A stretch of 64,000 nucleotides of DNA from Rhodospirillum sp047263945 (lineage in GTDB: Bacteria > Pseudomonadota > Alphaproteobacteria > Rhodospirillales > Rhodospirillaceae), in assembly GCF_047263945.1 (NCBI RefSeq), contig NZ_JBLAVB010000005.1:124001-188000 (forward strand). The letters are read 5' to 3'. Positions within the stretch are counted from its first letter, which is position 1. Every line of letters begins with the position of its first letter. Of this stretch, positions 1 through 8,031 are shown one piece after another. The notes beneath the pieces are model-generated. The model was given only the letters and a program-made list of their open reading frames with translations. It had not been told where the DNA came from and ran no database searches. Made by a program: the position numbers and the translations under genes.

Positions 1-68
1 CGGCCAATGACGGCGGGCTATCGTTGGGTCAAGCCGTGGTGGCAGGGGCGCGGCGGTGCGGGGGGTGA
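1..68 (+). CDS. hypF: HypF carbamoyltransferase, C-terminal end only (partial)
   Basis: The reading frame starting at base 3 is open to a TGA at 66-68 and encodes NDGGLSLGQAVVAGARRCGG with one residue before it. The NDGG(L)xLGQA block is the characteristic C-terminus of HypF, the carbamoyltransferase that supplies the CN ligands of the [NiFe] active site through HypE. Its position directly upstream of hupS matches the hypF-hupSLC order of Rhodobacter capsulatus. Only 21 codons are visible, so the call rests on a short motif plus context. The frame starting at base 1 is also open (to 87) but resembles nothing I know. Confidence 0.75.
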   Translation, partial: ANDGGLSLGQAVVAGARRCGG

Positions 69-69
69 C

Positions 70-105
70 CCCCTGGAAAGCCCCTGACCACTCCCCCTGG
101 AAAGC
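70..105 (+). promoter_or_regulatory. Direct repeats in the hupS upstream region (possible activator sites)
   Basis: CCCCTGGAAAGC occurs at 70-81 and again at 94-105, 24 bp apart, about 70-100 bp upstream of the sigma-54 promoter. That is a usual distance for an enhancer-binding protein such as HupR. The core CTGGAAAGC also occurs twice around the second hup promoter (7811-7819 and 7874-7882). A TTGG-N4-CCAA inverted repeat at 138-149 is another candidate and loosely resembles the TTG...CAA site reported for R. capsulatus HupR. Binding is inferred. Confidence 0.35.
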
Positions 106-171
106 GGAAGGACAACACAGCCAGCGGCGCGCTACCCTTGGCTAACCAACTCATAAAAAAGCATATTTTTT

Positions 172-188
172 TCGGCACGCGTTTTGCT
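172..188 (+). promoter_or_regulatory. Sigma-54 (-24/-12) promoter for hupSLC
   Basis: The sequence TCGGCACGCGTTTTGCT has the invariant GG (174-175) and GC (186-187) separated by exactly 10 nt, with good flanking matches to TGGCAC-N5-TTGC. An A/T-rich stretch (151-172) lies just upstream. Transcription should begin near base 198. That puts the TTG codon at 184 inside the promoter and supports GTG 241 as the hupS start. It fits control by the NtrC-type activator HupR encoded at 13418. Confidence 0.8.
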
Positions 189-240
189 TACCTCCATTCC
201 CGAATGGGTACCCAAAGAACAAACTGGGGGAGGCGACCAA

Positions 241-1350
241 GTGAGCCAAACAACCGAAACCTTCTACGAGGTGATGCGCCGTCAGGGCATCACCCGGCGT
301 AGTTTCCTGAAATTCTGTTCCCTGACTGCGGCGGCGCTGGGCCTGGGCCCGGCCTATGCGCCCAAGATCGCCAACGCCATGGAGACCAAGCCCCGCACGC
401 CGGTGATCTGGGTCCATGGCCTGGAATGCACCTGTTGCTCGGAAAGCTTCATCCGCTCGGCCCATCCGCTGGTCAAGGATGTCGTTCTATCCATGATCTC
501 GCTGGACTACGACGACACCCTGATGGCCTCGGCCGGTCATCAGGCGGAAGCGGCCCTTCAGGAAACCATCGAGAAGTACAAAGGCAACTACATCCTCGCC
601 GTGGAGGGCAATCCGCCCCTCAACGAGGACGGCATGTACTGCATCATCGGCGGCAAGCCCTTCGTCGAGCAATTGCGCCATGCTGCCAAAGACGCCAAGG
701 CCATCATCAGCTGGGGCGCCTGCGCCTCCTACGGCTGCGTCCAGGCCGCCAAGCCCAACCCGACCCGGGCCACCCCGGTCCACAAGGTCATCACCGACAA
801 GCCGATCATCAAGGTGCCGGGCTGCCCGCCCATCGCCGAAGTCATGACCGGCGTCATCACCTATATGCTGACCTTCGATCGCATGCCGGAGCTGGACCGC
901 CAGGGCCGCCCCAAAATGTTCTACGGCCAGCGGATCCACGACAAATGCTACCGCCGCCCGCATTTCGATGCCGGCCAATTCGTGGAGAACTGGGACGACG
1001 ACGCGGCCCGGCGGGGCGAGTGCCTCTACAAGATGGGCTGCAAGGGTCCCACCACCTACAACGCCTGTTCGACCGTGCGGTGGAACGACGGCGTCAGCTT
1101 CCCCATCCAGTCCGGCCACGGCTGCATTGGCTGCTCCGAGGACGGCTTCTGGGACAACGGCCCCTTCTATGACCGGCTGGCCCAGGTCAAACAGTTCGGC
1201 ATCGAGGAAAACGCCGACACGATTGGCCGTGCCGCCGCCGCGGGCGTGGGGGGCGCCATCGCCGTGCATGCCGCTATCTCGGCGTTGAAGCGCGCCCAGC
1301 ACAAAAATGAAATCAAAGAAGAGCCCACCACTACCAAGGGGGAGGATTAA
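241..1350 (+). CDS. hupS: Uptake [NiFe]-hydrogenase small subunit, oxygen-tolerant type
   Basis: HupS carries the Fe-S relay from the NiFe site to the membrane cytochrome b, on the periplasmic side. The start is GTG 241, preceded by GGGGGAGG. A Tat signal (RRSFLKF, residues 19-25) is followed by a probable cleavage after ANA at residue 46. Cluster ligands include CTCC (63-66), CASYGC (161-166), a PGCPP motif, and the later CYRRPHF, CLYKMGC and CIGC motifs. Cys65 and Cys166, equivalent to mature positions 19 and 120, are the two extra proximal-cluster cysteines found in oxygen-tolerant group 1 enzymes such as E. coli Hyd-1. The C-terminus has a short hydrophobic anchor region (VGGAIAVHAAISAL) and a charged tail. 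It is followed 3 nt later by hupL. Confidence 0.96.
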   Translation: MSQTTETFYEVMRRQGITRRSFLKFCSLTAAALGLGPAYAPKIANAMETKPRTPVIWVHGLECTCCSESFIRSAHPLVKDVVLSMISLDYDDTLMASAGHQAEAALQETIEKYKGNYILAVEGNPPLNEDGMYCIIGGKPFVEQLRHAAKDAKAIISWGACASYGCVQAAKPNPTRATPVHKVITDKPIIKVPGCPPIAEVMTGVITYMLTFDRMPELDRQGRPKMFYGQRIHDKCYRRPHFDAGQFVENWDDDAARRGECLYKMGCKGPTTYNACSTVRWNDGVSFPIQSGHGCIGCSEDGFWDNGPFYDRLAQVKQFGIEENADTIGRAAAAGVGGAIAVHAAISALKRAQHKNEIKEEPTTTKGED

Positions 1351-1353
1351 TCC

Positions 1354-3144
1354 ATGGTCGCCACGCCCAACGGCTTCAATCTCGACACCAACGGCCGCCG
1401 CGTCGTGGTCGATCCGGTCACCCGGATTGAGGGCCACATGCGCTGCGAGGTCAATGTCGACGAGAACAACATCATCCGCAACGCCGTCTCCACCGGCACC
1501 ATGTGGCGCGGCCTGGAAGTGATCCTCAAGGGTCGCGACCCCCGGGACGCCTGGGCCTTCACCGAAAGAATCTGCGGCGTCTGCACCGGCACCCATGCCC
1601 TGACCTCGGTCCGTGCCGTGGAGGATGCGCTGGGGATCACCATCCCGGACAACGCCAACTCCATCCGCAACATGATGCAGTTGAATCTGCAGATCCATGA
1701 CCACATCGTGCATTTCTACCACCTGCATGCGCTCGATTGGGTCAATCCGGTCAATGCCCTGAAAGCCGACCCCAAGGCCACCAGCGAGTTGCAGCAGGCG
1801 GTATCCCCCAGCCACCCGCTGTCCAGCCCGGGTTATTTCCGCGACGTGCAGAACCGCATCAAACGGTTCGTGGAATCCGGCCAGCTCGGCCTGTTCAAAA
1901 ACGGCTATTGGGACAACCCCGCTTACCTGCTGCCGCCCGAGGCCGACCTGATGGCGGTCACCCATTATCTGGAAGCCTTGGATCTTCAGAAGGAAGTCGT
2001 CAAGGTCCATACCATCTTCGGCGGCAAGAACCCCCACCCGAACTGGCTGGTGGGTGGCGTACCCTGCGCCATCAACGTCAGTGACACGGGCGCCGTTGGC
2101 GCCATCAACATGGAGCGCCTCAATCTGGTGTCCTCCATCGTTGATCTATCCAAGACCTTCGTGAAGAACGTCTACATCCCGGACATCATTGCCATTGGAG
2201 GATTTTACAAATCCTGGCTTTATGGAGGCGGCCTCTCTGGAAAATCCGTCCTCGCCTATGGCGATATCCCGGAGAACCCAAGCAACTTCGACCCTGCCCA
2301 GCTCCACCTGCCCCGGGGTGCGATCATCGATGGCGACCTGTCCAAGGTCCATGAGGTCGATGTCCGCGATCCGGAGCAAATACAGGAGTTCGTGCCCCAC
2401 TCCTGGTACAAATACGCCGACGAGAACAAGGGCCTGCACCCCTGGGACGGCGTCACCGAGCCGAACTTCGCCCTCGGCCCCAAGACCGTCGGCACCAAGA
2501 CCGACATCAAGGAATTGGACGAAGCGGCGAAATACTCCTGGATCAAGGCCCCGCGCTGGCGTGGCCATGCCATGGAGGTCGGCCCCCTCGCCCGCTATAT
2601 TGTCGGCTACGCCAGTGGCCACGAGGTCATCACGGACCAGATCAAGGGCCTGCTGAGCACCATGAATCTGCCCGTCACCGCCTTGTTCTCCACCCTGGGA
2701 CGCACCGCGGCCCGGGCGCTCGAAGCCGATTACTGTGCCGACCTGCAACGGCACTTCTTCGACAAGCTGATTGCCAACATCAAGAACGGCGATTCCAGCA
2801 CCGCCAACGTCGAAAAGTGGGATCCCTCCAAATGGCCGAAGGAGGCCAAGGGCGTGGGTATGACCGAGGCGCCGCGCGGCGCTCTGGGTCACTGGGTCCA
2901 GGTCAAGGACGGTCGCATCGACAACTACCAATGCGTCGTACCGACCACCTGGAACGGCAGTCCCCGGGACAACGAGGGCAATATCGGCGCCTTCGAAGCC
3001 AGCCTGATGGACACCTACATGGAACGGCCCGACGAACCGGTGGAGATCCTGCGCACCCTGCACAGCTTCGACCCCTGCCTGGCCTGCTCCACGCACGTCA
3101 TGTCGCCCGAGGGCGAGGAACTCACGACCGTGAAGGTCCGTTGA
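1354..3144 (+). CDS. hupL: Uptake [NiFe]-hydrogenase large subunit
   Basis: HupL is the catalytic subunit that oxidises H2 at a Ni-Fe(CN)2CO centre. The 596-residue length is normal. The N-terminal ligand motif RICGVC is at residues 72-77 and the C-terminal motif DPCLAC at 573-578, so all four nickel cysteines are present. Maturation by the HupD protease is expected after His581, releasing a 15-residue tail beginning VMSPEGEE. It has no signal peptide, as expected for a subunit exported with HupS by the Tat system. It lies between hupS and hupC in one operon, with the start ATG shortly after the hupS stop. Confidence 0.97.
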   Translation: MVATPNGFNLDTNGRRVVVDPVTRIEGHMRCEVNVDENNIIRNAVSTGTMWRGLEVILKGRDPRDAWAFTERICGVCTGTHALTSVRAVEDALGITIPDNANSIRNMMQLNLQIHDHIVHFYHLHALDWVNPVNALKADPKATSELQQAVSPSHPLSSPGYFRDVQNRIKRFVESGQLGLFKNGYWDNPAYLLPPEADLMAVTHYLEALDLQKEVVKVHTIFGGKNPHPNWLVGGVPCAINVSDTGAVGAINMERLNLVSSIVDLSKTFVKNVYIPDIIAIGGFYKSWLYGGGLSGKSVLAYGDIPENPSNFDPAQLHLPRGAIIDGDLSKVHEVDVRDPEQIQEFVPHSWYKYADENKGLHPWDGVTEPNFALGPKTVGTKTDIKELDEAAKYSWIKAPRWRGHAMEVGPLARYIVGYASGHEVITDQIKGLLSTMNLPVTALFSTLGRTAARALEADYCADLQRHFFDKLIANIKNGDSSTANVEKWDPSKWPKEAKGVGMTEAPRGALGHWVQVKDGRIDNYQCVVPTTWNGSPRDNEGNIGAFEASLMDTYMERPDEPVEILRTLHSFDPCLACSTHVMSPEGEELTTVKVR

Positions 3145-3157
3145 TAGGGAGGTGATC

Positions 3158-3913
3158 ATGACCACTGGCATGAGCAAGCCGAATACTGCTGTCGCCGGAG
3201 CCGACGATGTCGCTCCGGAAGATATGGCCTCCCTGCAGAAAATCACTTCGGTCTATGTGTACGAGGCGCCGGTGCGCCTGTGGCACTGGATCAATGCCCT
3301 GGCCATCGTTGTTCTGGCCGTAACCGGCTATTTCATCGGCTCCCCGCCGCCCGCTGCGGCGCCGGGGAACACCTTTGATACCTTCTGGTTCGGCTATATC
3401 CGCTTCGCCCATTTCGCTGCGGGCTATGTCCTAGCCGTCGGTTTTCTCGGGCGGATCTATTGGGCGTTCGTGGGCAACCACCATGCCCGCCAGCTCTTCT
3501 ACGTGGCCCTGTGGTCCAAGAAGTGGTGGAAGGAAGTGCTCTTCGAACTGCGCTGGTATTTCTTCCTGGAAAAGCGTCCGAAGAAATACGTGGGCCATAA
3601 CCCCCTGGCACAATTCGCCATGTTCTTCCTGTTCACCCTGGGGGTGACCTTCCAAATCGTTACCGGCTTCGCCTTGTATGGCGAGGGTCTGGGCGAAGGA
3701 AGCTGGGCGGACATCCTGTTCGGCTGGGTGATCCCACTGTTTGGCGGATCCATGGATGTACACACTTGGCATCACATGGGCATGTGGTGGATCCTGATGT
3801 TCGTCCTCACCCATGTCTACGTGGCCATCCGCGAGGACATCATGTCGCGGCAGTCCATCGTCTCGACCATGATTTCCGGCACAAGGACTTTTAAGGACGA
3901 CCTGCCGGATTGA
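3158..3913 (+). CDS. hupC: Hydrogenase-associated b-type cytochrome
   Basis: HupC is the di-heme membrane cytochrome b that takes electrons from HupS to the quinone pool. About 251 residues contain four hydrophobic segments. Histidines in the pattern of the family are visible (RLWHWINAL, RFAHFAAGY, and HTWHHMGMWW with a later LTHVYVAI). The start is ATG 3158, 5 nt after AGGGAGG; an in-frame GTG at 3152 overlaps that ribosome site and is less likely. It closes the hupSLC transcription unit. The maturation genes resume only after the oppositely oriented helicase. Confidence 0.95.
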   Translation: MTTGMSKPNTAVAGADDVAPEDMASLQKITSVYVYEAPVRLWHWINALAIVVLAVTGYFIGSPPPAAAPGNTFDTFWFGYIRFAHFAAGYVLAVGFLGRIYWAFVGNHHARQLFYVALWSKKWWKEVLFELRWYFFLEKRPKKYVGHNPLAQFAMFFLFTLGVTFQIVTGFALYGEGLGEGSWADILFGWVIPLFGGSMDVHTWHHMGMWWILMFVLTHVYVAIREDIMSRQSIVSTMISGTRTFKDDLPD

Positions 3914-3924
3914 TCATCACAGGG

Positions 3925-4032
3925 GGTGCTTTCCCGTCACGGGGCTTTGCCCCGTCCCCCACTGGCTCAAAAAAAAAGGGGGTTTGGGGGCATTGGCCCC
4001 CAAATGGGCTTGGGCAATCGCCCAAAAAATCA
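3925..4032. repeat. Mosaic G/C hairpin repeat, copy 1
   Basis: This gap holds a chain of small palindromes: GGGGCTTTGCCCC, GGGGGCATTGGCCCCC and GGGCAATCGCCC, linked by an A-run and CCCATTTGGG-like modules. The same string occurs in the same orientation at 54880-54985 and inverted at 59078-59252, with a divergent relative at 14907-15056. It separates the convergent hupC and helicase genes and may also act as a transcription terminator. Confidence 0.75.
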
Positions 4033-4064
4033 GTCAACCTCCCTCCACACCTTCAGGACCCACA

Positions 4065-7000
4065 TTACCCACGCCCCAGCAGGTACTCGATATCCTCCTC
4101 GCCGATGTCGAAGGGTGTGGCGCCGTCCTCGTCATAGAGCCCATCGGCCAGGGCCTGCTTGCGATCCTTCAACGCCTGCATCTTGACCTCGATGGTCTCC
4201 TCGGCAATCAGCCTGTGAACAAAAACCGGCTTGTCCTGACCCATACGGTAGGCGCGGTCCGTCGCCTGCCGTTCCACCGCCGGATTCCACCAGGGGTCAT
4301 AATGGATGACCGTATCGGCGGCGGTCAGGTTCAAGCCCGTTCCGCCCGCTTTCAGGCTGATCAGAAACAGGGGCACCTCCCCGGCCTGAAAGCGGTTCAC
4401 CACAGCCTCCCGATCGCGGGTCTTCCCGGTCAAGGTCACATAGGGGATCCCCAGTCCCCCAATCGCCTGTTCGATCAGATCGAGCATACTGGTGAACTGG
4501 GAGAAGAGCAGCACCCGCCGCCCCTCGGCGATCAGTTCGGGCAACATCTCCAAAAGCCGCTCCAGCTTTGCGGATCCGGCCTGCCGCGCCTTCGCGCCCT
4601 TGCCCCCGAGATCCGCTTTCGCAACCAGACGGGGATCACAGCAAACCTGTCGCATGCGCAACAGAGCTTCCAAAAGCTCGATATGGCTGCGGGCGAGACC
4701 CTTGCGGGCGATGGCCTCGCGCACCTTGGCGTGCATGGCCAAGCGGATGGCCTCATAGACCGCACGCTGTTCGTCTTCCAGGGCGACATGCTCGACAATA
4801 TCGGTCAGCGGTGGCAATTCGGCGAGCACATCGGTCTTGGTTCGGCGCAGCAGATAGGGGCGCAAGCGTCGGGACAGGGTGCCTTGGAGGTCGATATCCC
4901 CCTTCTTCTCGATGGGCGTCCGCCACCGCTTTGTGAAAGTCGTCCGATCCCCCAACAGCCCCGGAGAGACGGCATTATAGAGCGCCCAAAGGTCCCCCAA
5001 ATTGTTCTCCACCGGCGTCCCAGTCAGAGCCAGACGGTGGCGCGCGGAAAGACGCGCCAGCACCTTCGCCGCCGTGGTCCGGGGGTTCTTGACCGTTTGT
5101 GCCTCGTCCAGAATCAGCAGGGACCAGTCCTGACCGGCGAGAACATCGCCATCGCGGGTCAGCAAGGGATAGGTGCACAGGACGAGATCGTATTCGGCCA
5201 GACGGTCGAAGTCGGCCTTGCGATCCGGGCCATGCAAAACCAAGGTTTTCAGCTCCGGCGCAAACCGCGCGGCCTCGGCCCGCCAATTGCCCATCAAACT
5301 GGTGGGCGCAATCAACAGGGACGGCCTGTCCAGACGGCCCTCGGCCTTCTCGATGGACAGATGCGCCAGGGCCTGGACGGTCTTACCCAGGCCCATGTCA
5401 TCGGCGAGGATTCCGCCGATCCCTGTCTCCCGAAGAAGCTGCATCCAGGCCACGCCAACGGCTTGATAGGGCCTGAGCTCCCCCAGGAAGGCCGGGGGCA
5501 AGGTGACCTCGGGAACCGAGCCCCCGATATCCCGCAACCGCCGACAGAGCGCCCGTTCCGCCTCGGCCCCCTTGAAAGCCACACCAAGACCCGACAGAGT
5601 CTCCTCGAAATCGACCAATTCGGCCATATCCAGTGCGGACAGACGAAGCCCTTCCCCGGACGCGCCCTCACGCCCGCCCCCGCCCATCAGGCCAATCAGC
5701 GCCTGCAGGATGGGCCGTAGCCGCTCGAAGGGCAGGACCAGCACCCGGCCATCGGCCCCTCTCACATGAAGGGTGGCCCCCTCCCCCGCGTCCTCAAGAA
5801 GAAAATCGTCGATGACATCGGCCGGGATTTGTTCCAACAGGCCCAACAACGGGGGCAAGAGGTCCACCCGCTCCCCATCGACCATCACGCCCAGGTTCAG
5901 GTCCAGCCAATCGATGCCACTCCCCTCGCCCGCCGCCACTTCGGCCTCGAAATTGCCATCGACAAGCACGGGCCGCAGGGGAAAATCATCGGCGACCTCC
6001 ACAAACCACCCCGCCTCGCGCAGACGGGGAACGTCGTCAAGCAGCACCTCGACCCACTGGGAATCGAGGTCCCTATCCATATCGGGAGGCAGGGTCAGGT
6101 CATCCCGATGCTCTGGCCCCAAGATCACCAGCGGCAGAGAGATGGCCCGCGTGAAGCCCATGTCCGCCAATAGCGTCAAGGCCTTGCCTTCCTGGCCAAT
6201 GGCCCGTTTGATTTCGACCGGTGTTTCCTCGATAAGGTGCGTCACCACCTTCTCTGCTTCGGAAACACCGATATCGATCTCTCCATACCGGAACCAAGGC
6301 CGGGCCAGGGGGAGCTTGTCCCCATCAATGGCAAAAGGCGACTCTCCCCAGACCCGACTTTTCGGTGCCTTGACCGTAAAAAGGCGCAAGCAGGGTACCA
6401 GGGCTTCCTTCACCCGACGAGCCTTGGGGAGGCTGCGCGGCAAGGAGCTCAATGGCACGGGACCGCCCCCCCTCTCCCCCAAAAGGTCGGAGAGCTTCGT
6501 CCGGACGGCCTCGACCTCCCCGGCTCCCAGGGGTGGCGCGGCCAACAGCGCTTCCAGCAGACGAGGAGACACGTCCAGAGCCAGGGGCGAGGCGACCATA
6601 CGCCCGGGGTCGGTTGGGTCGATACGCACCAACCAGGGCGGCACCAGAGGCAACAGACAGAGTGACGCGGATTCGCCCTCCCCCCCATCCCCGGTGGACG
6701 CGAGTTCGGAAGCGGGTTCGACGGTGGGCCGCTGTCGACCATCCCTCCCAACGGTCCACGTCAGACGGCCCTGGCGGGAGGGGCCGCGTGTCAGAATGGG
6801 CCCATTGATATCCTCCCACCGGCCCCGCCCTGTCTTGAGGATGGTCTCCAAGATCTCCACCCCGTCTTCCCCCTTGAGGACACCCTGCCCCCAGCCCATG
6901 CGCCCCACCGTATCCAGCGCTTTCAGAATTTTCCGGTCGGAGGGCCGCAAGAACTGTCCCCCCCCTTGCGGCCCATAGACGCGGGAGGGGTCATAGCTAT

Positions 7001-7577
7001 GGACAGTGCTGGAGAAGCTCCCGTCCTTCAGGAGGCGCGTGGATAAAACCTCAACCTCCAGCTCTCTCTGTTCGACCAAACCCGGACCATCTTCAACGGA
7101 CAGGACATAGACCAAACGCTGGCGGATGCTGTCGGGGTACGCCTCTGCCTCCCCTTGTCCCACCTTCTCCAGGGTCTGAAGCCAACTGGTGATCTCCGGA
7201 GACAGGACATCCCGCTCTGCGGGAACCACGCGGTCTCGGTCTTCGGTTTCGCCGTCCCCCCCGGATGGCTCCGAGGGGAGACGGAGGACCCCATCGGCTT
7301 TGGCCTGGAGCAACAAGGCAACCACGTGCTTGCAGTTCACCTCCATCGGACAACTGCAGCTTCCAACAATCGTGAGCTTTCCAGACCGGTCGCGTTTCAC
7401 CGTCATATGGGTGACGTAGGGCCGCGATCGGGTTCCCGACACCGTGCCCGACACCCGACGGCCATCGTGGGAAACCTCGGTAACCCTCGCCCGATCGGCG
7501 CGCTGGTAGCGTGCTCCCCGCTCCCAGGTGGTCTCGGAAAACTTTCGGCGAAGGGTATCAAGAGATGTCATGATCAA
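4065..7577 (-). CDS. SNF2-family helicase with SWIM zinc finger
   Basis: A 1170-residue SNF2/Rad54-like ATPase, presumed to translocate on duplex DNA and remodel protein-DNA or nucleic-acid complexes. A SWIM zinc finger (CSCPMEVNCKH) lies near residue 75. A long middle region is poorly conserved. The ATPase core has ILADDMGLGKT (Walker A, about residue 725), LILDEAQ (about 825), LTGTPVENNL, and the C-terminal lobe motif TDRAYRMGQ (about 1108). This domain order is that of bacterial SWIM-SNF2 (HepA-like) proteins. It is transcribed against the hydrogenase genes and separates hupSLC from hupD, an unusual place. No connection with hydrogenase biogenesis is known to me; an insertion between the two units is likely. 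Confidence 0.9.
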   Translation of the reverse strand: MIMTSLDTLRRKFSETTWERGARYQRADRARVTEVSHDGRRVSGTVSGTRSRPYVTHMTVKRDRSGKLTIVGSCSCPMEVNCKHVVALLLQAKADGVLRLPSEPSGGDGETEDRDRVVPAERDVLSPEITSWLQTLEKVGQGEAEAYPDSIRQRLVYVLSVEDGPGLVEQRELEVEVLSTRLLKDGSFSSTVHSYDPSRVYGPQGGGQFLRPSDRKILKALDTVGRMGWGQGVLKGEDGVEILETILKTGRGRWEDINGPILTRGPSRQGRLTWTVGRDGRQRPTVEPASELASTGDGGEGESASLCLLPLVPPWLVRIDPTDPGRMVASPLALDVSPRLLEALLAAPPLGAGEVEAVRTKLSDLLGERGGGPVPLSSLPRSLPKARRVKEALVPCLRLFTVKAPKSRVWGESPFAIDGDKLPLARPWFRYGEIDIGVSEAEKVVTHLIEETPVEIKRAIGQEGKALTLLADMGFTRAISLPLVILGPEHRDDLTLPPDMDRDLDSQWVEVLLDDVPRLREAGWFVEVADDFPLRPVLVDGNFEAEVAAGEGSGIDWLDLNLGVMVDGERVDLLPPLLGLLEQIPADVIDDFLLEDAGEGATLHVRGADGRVLVLPFERLRPILQALIGLMGGGGREGASGEGLRLSALDMAELVDFEETLSGLGVAFKGAEAERALCRRLRDIGGSVPEVTLPPAFLGELRPYQAVGVAWMQLLRETGIGGILADDMGLGKTVQALAHLSIEKAEGRLDRPSLLIAPTSLMGNWRAEAARFAPELKTLVLHGPDRKADFDRLAEYDLVLCTYPLLTRDGDVLAGQDWSLLILDEAQTVKNPRTTAAKVLARLSARHRLALTGTPVENNLGDLWALYNAVSPGLLGDRTTFTKRWRTPIEKKGDIDLQGTLSRRLRPYLLRRTKTDVLAELPPLTDIVEHVALEDEQRAVYEAIRLAMHAKVREAIARKGLARSHIELLEALLRMRQVCCDPRLVAKADLGGKGAKARQAGSAKLERLLEMLPELIAEGRRVLLFSQFTSMLDLIEQAIGGLGIPYVTLTGKTRDREAVVNRFQAGEVPLFLISLKAGGTGLNLTAADTVIHYDPWWNPAVERQATDRAYRMGQDKPVFVHRLIAEETIEVKMQALKDRKQALADGLYDEDGATPFDIGEEDIEYLLGRG

Positions 7578-8031
7578 GGAAACTCATCGCAGGGGGCGCA
7601 AGACCCCGGTGAGGCAATCGCGACGGGATCGTCAACAGTATTAACCGAACCTCCCCCCCGGTCGTCTACCCATTCCCGTATCATCCAGGCAGGGCGGATT
7701 TCGAAACGCCAGACTGGATATTTCCATTCCAACAAACACCAGAACAGAAAACAAACATTCCACTCAACCTGACCAACGGATAAAACCGTTTTGTGAAGAA
7801 ATGCGAGAGTCTGGAAAGCTTTTGACCAGATTAAGACGCATTGGCACGGCCCATGCAGTTAACCACCCCAGAACTGGAAAGCCGGTCACCGGCCAAAAGC
7901 AAAACCGAAAGCCCCGCGACCAATGCGGGTAATAATATCACCAAGGTCCAAGTGGATATCACCACAGGGCCACCCAAGGGTCCGCCCAAGCATCCGTGCG
8001 GCGCTCCCTGGGATCACGAGGGGGGACCAGC
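7578..8031. other. Divergent intergenic region between helicase and hupD
   Basis: These 454 bp contain no credible gene. They hold the promoter of the helicase (leftward, not identifiable by eye) and the sigma-54 promoter of the hupD operon at 7841. An AACGG-N6-CCGTT inverted repeat lies at 7775-7790, and CTGGAAAGC lies at 7811-7819 and 7874-7882. A 75-codon open frame across 7841-8068 begins inside the promoter and overlaps hupD, so I do not count it as a gene. Confidence 0.6.
7841..7858 (+). promoter_or_regulatory. Sigma-54 (-24/-12) promoter for the hupD-hypE genes
   Basis: The sequence TTGGCACGGCCCATGCAG matches TGGCAC-N5-(T)TGC, with GG at 7843-7844 and GC at 7855-7856 separated by 10 nt. 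The start of transcription would be near 7868, leaving a leader of about 165 nt before hupD. A second sigma-54 promoter explains how the maturation genes remain co-regulated with hupSLC although the helicase divides the cluster. Confidence 0.75.

Noticed and set aside
1..87. Frame 1 at the left edge, ending at 87
   Set aside because: The translation matches nothing, while frame 3 gives a clear HypF C-terminus.
487..2037. A 516-codon minus-strand frame antisense to hupS/hupL
   Set aside because: Composition artefact; hupS and hupL are complete on the other strand.
3925..4032. CRISPR array
   Set aside because: The short repeats are palindromic modules of unequal sequence without regular spacers.
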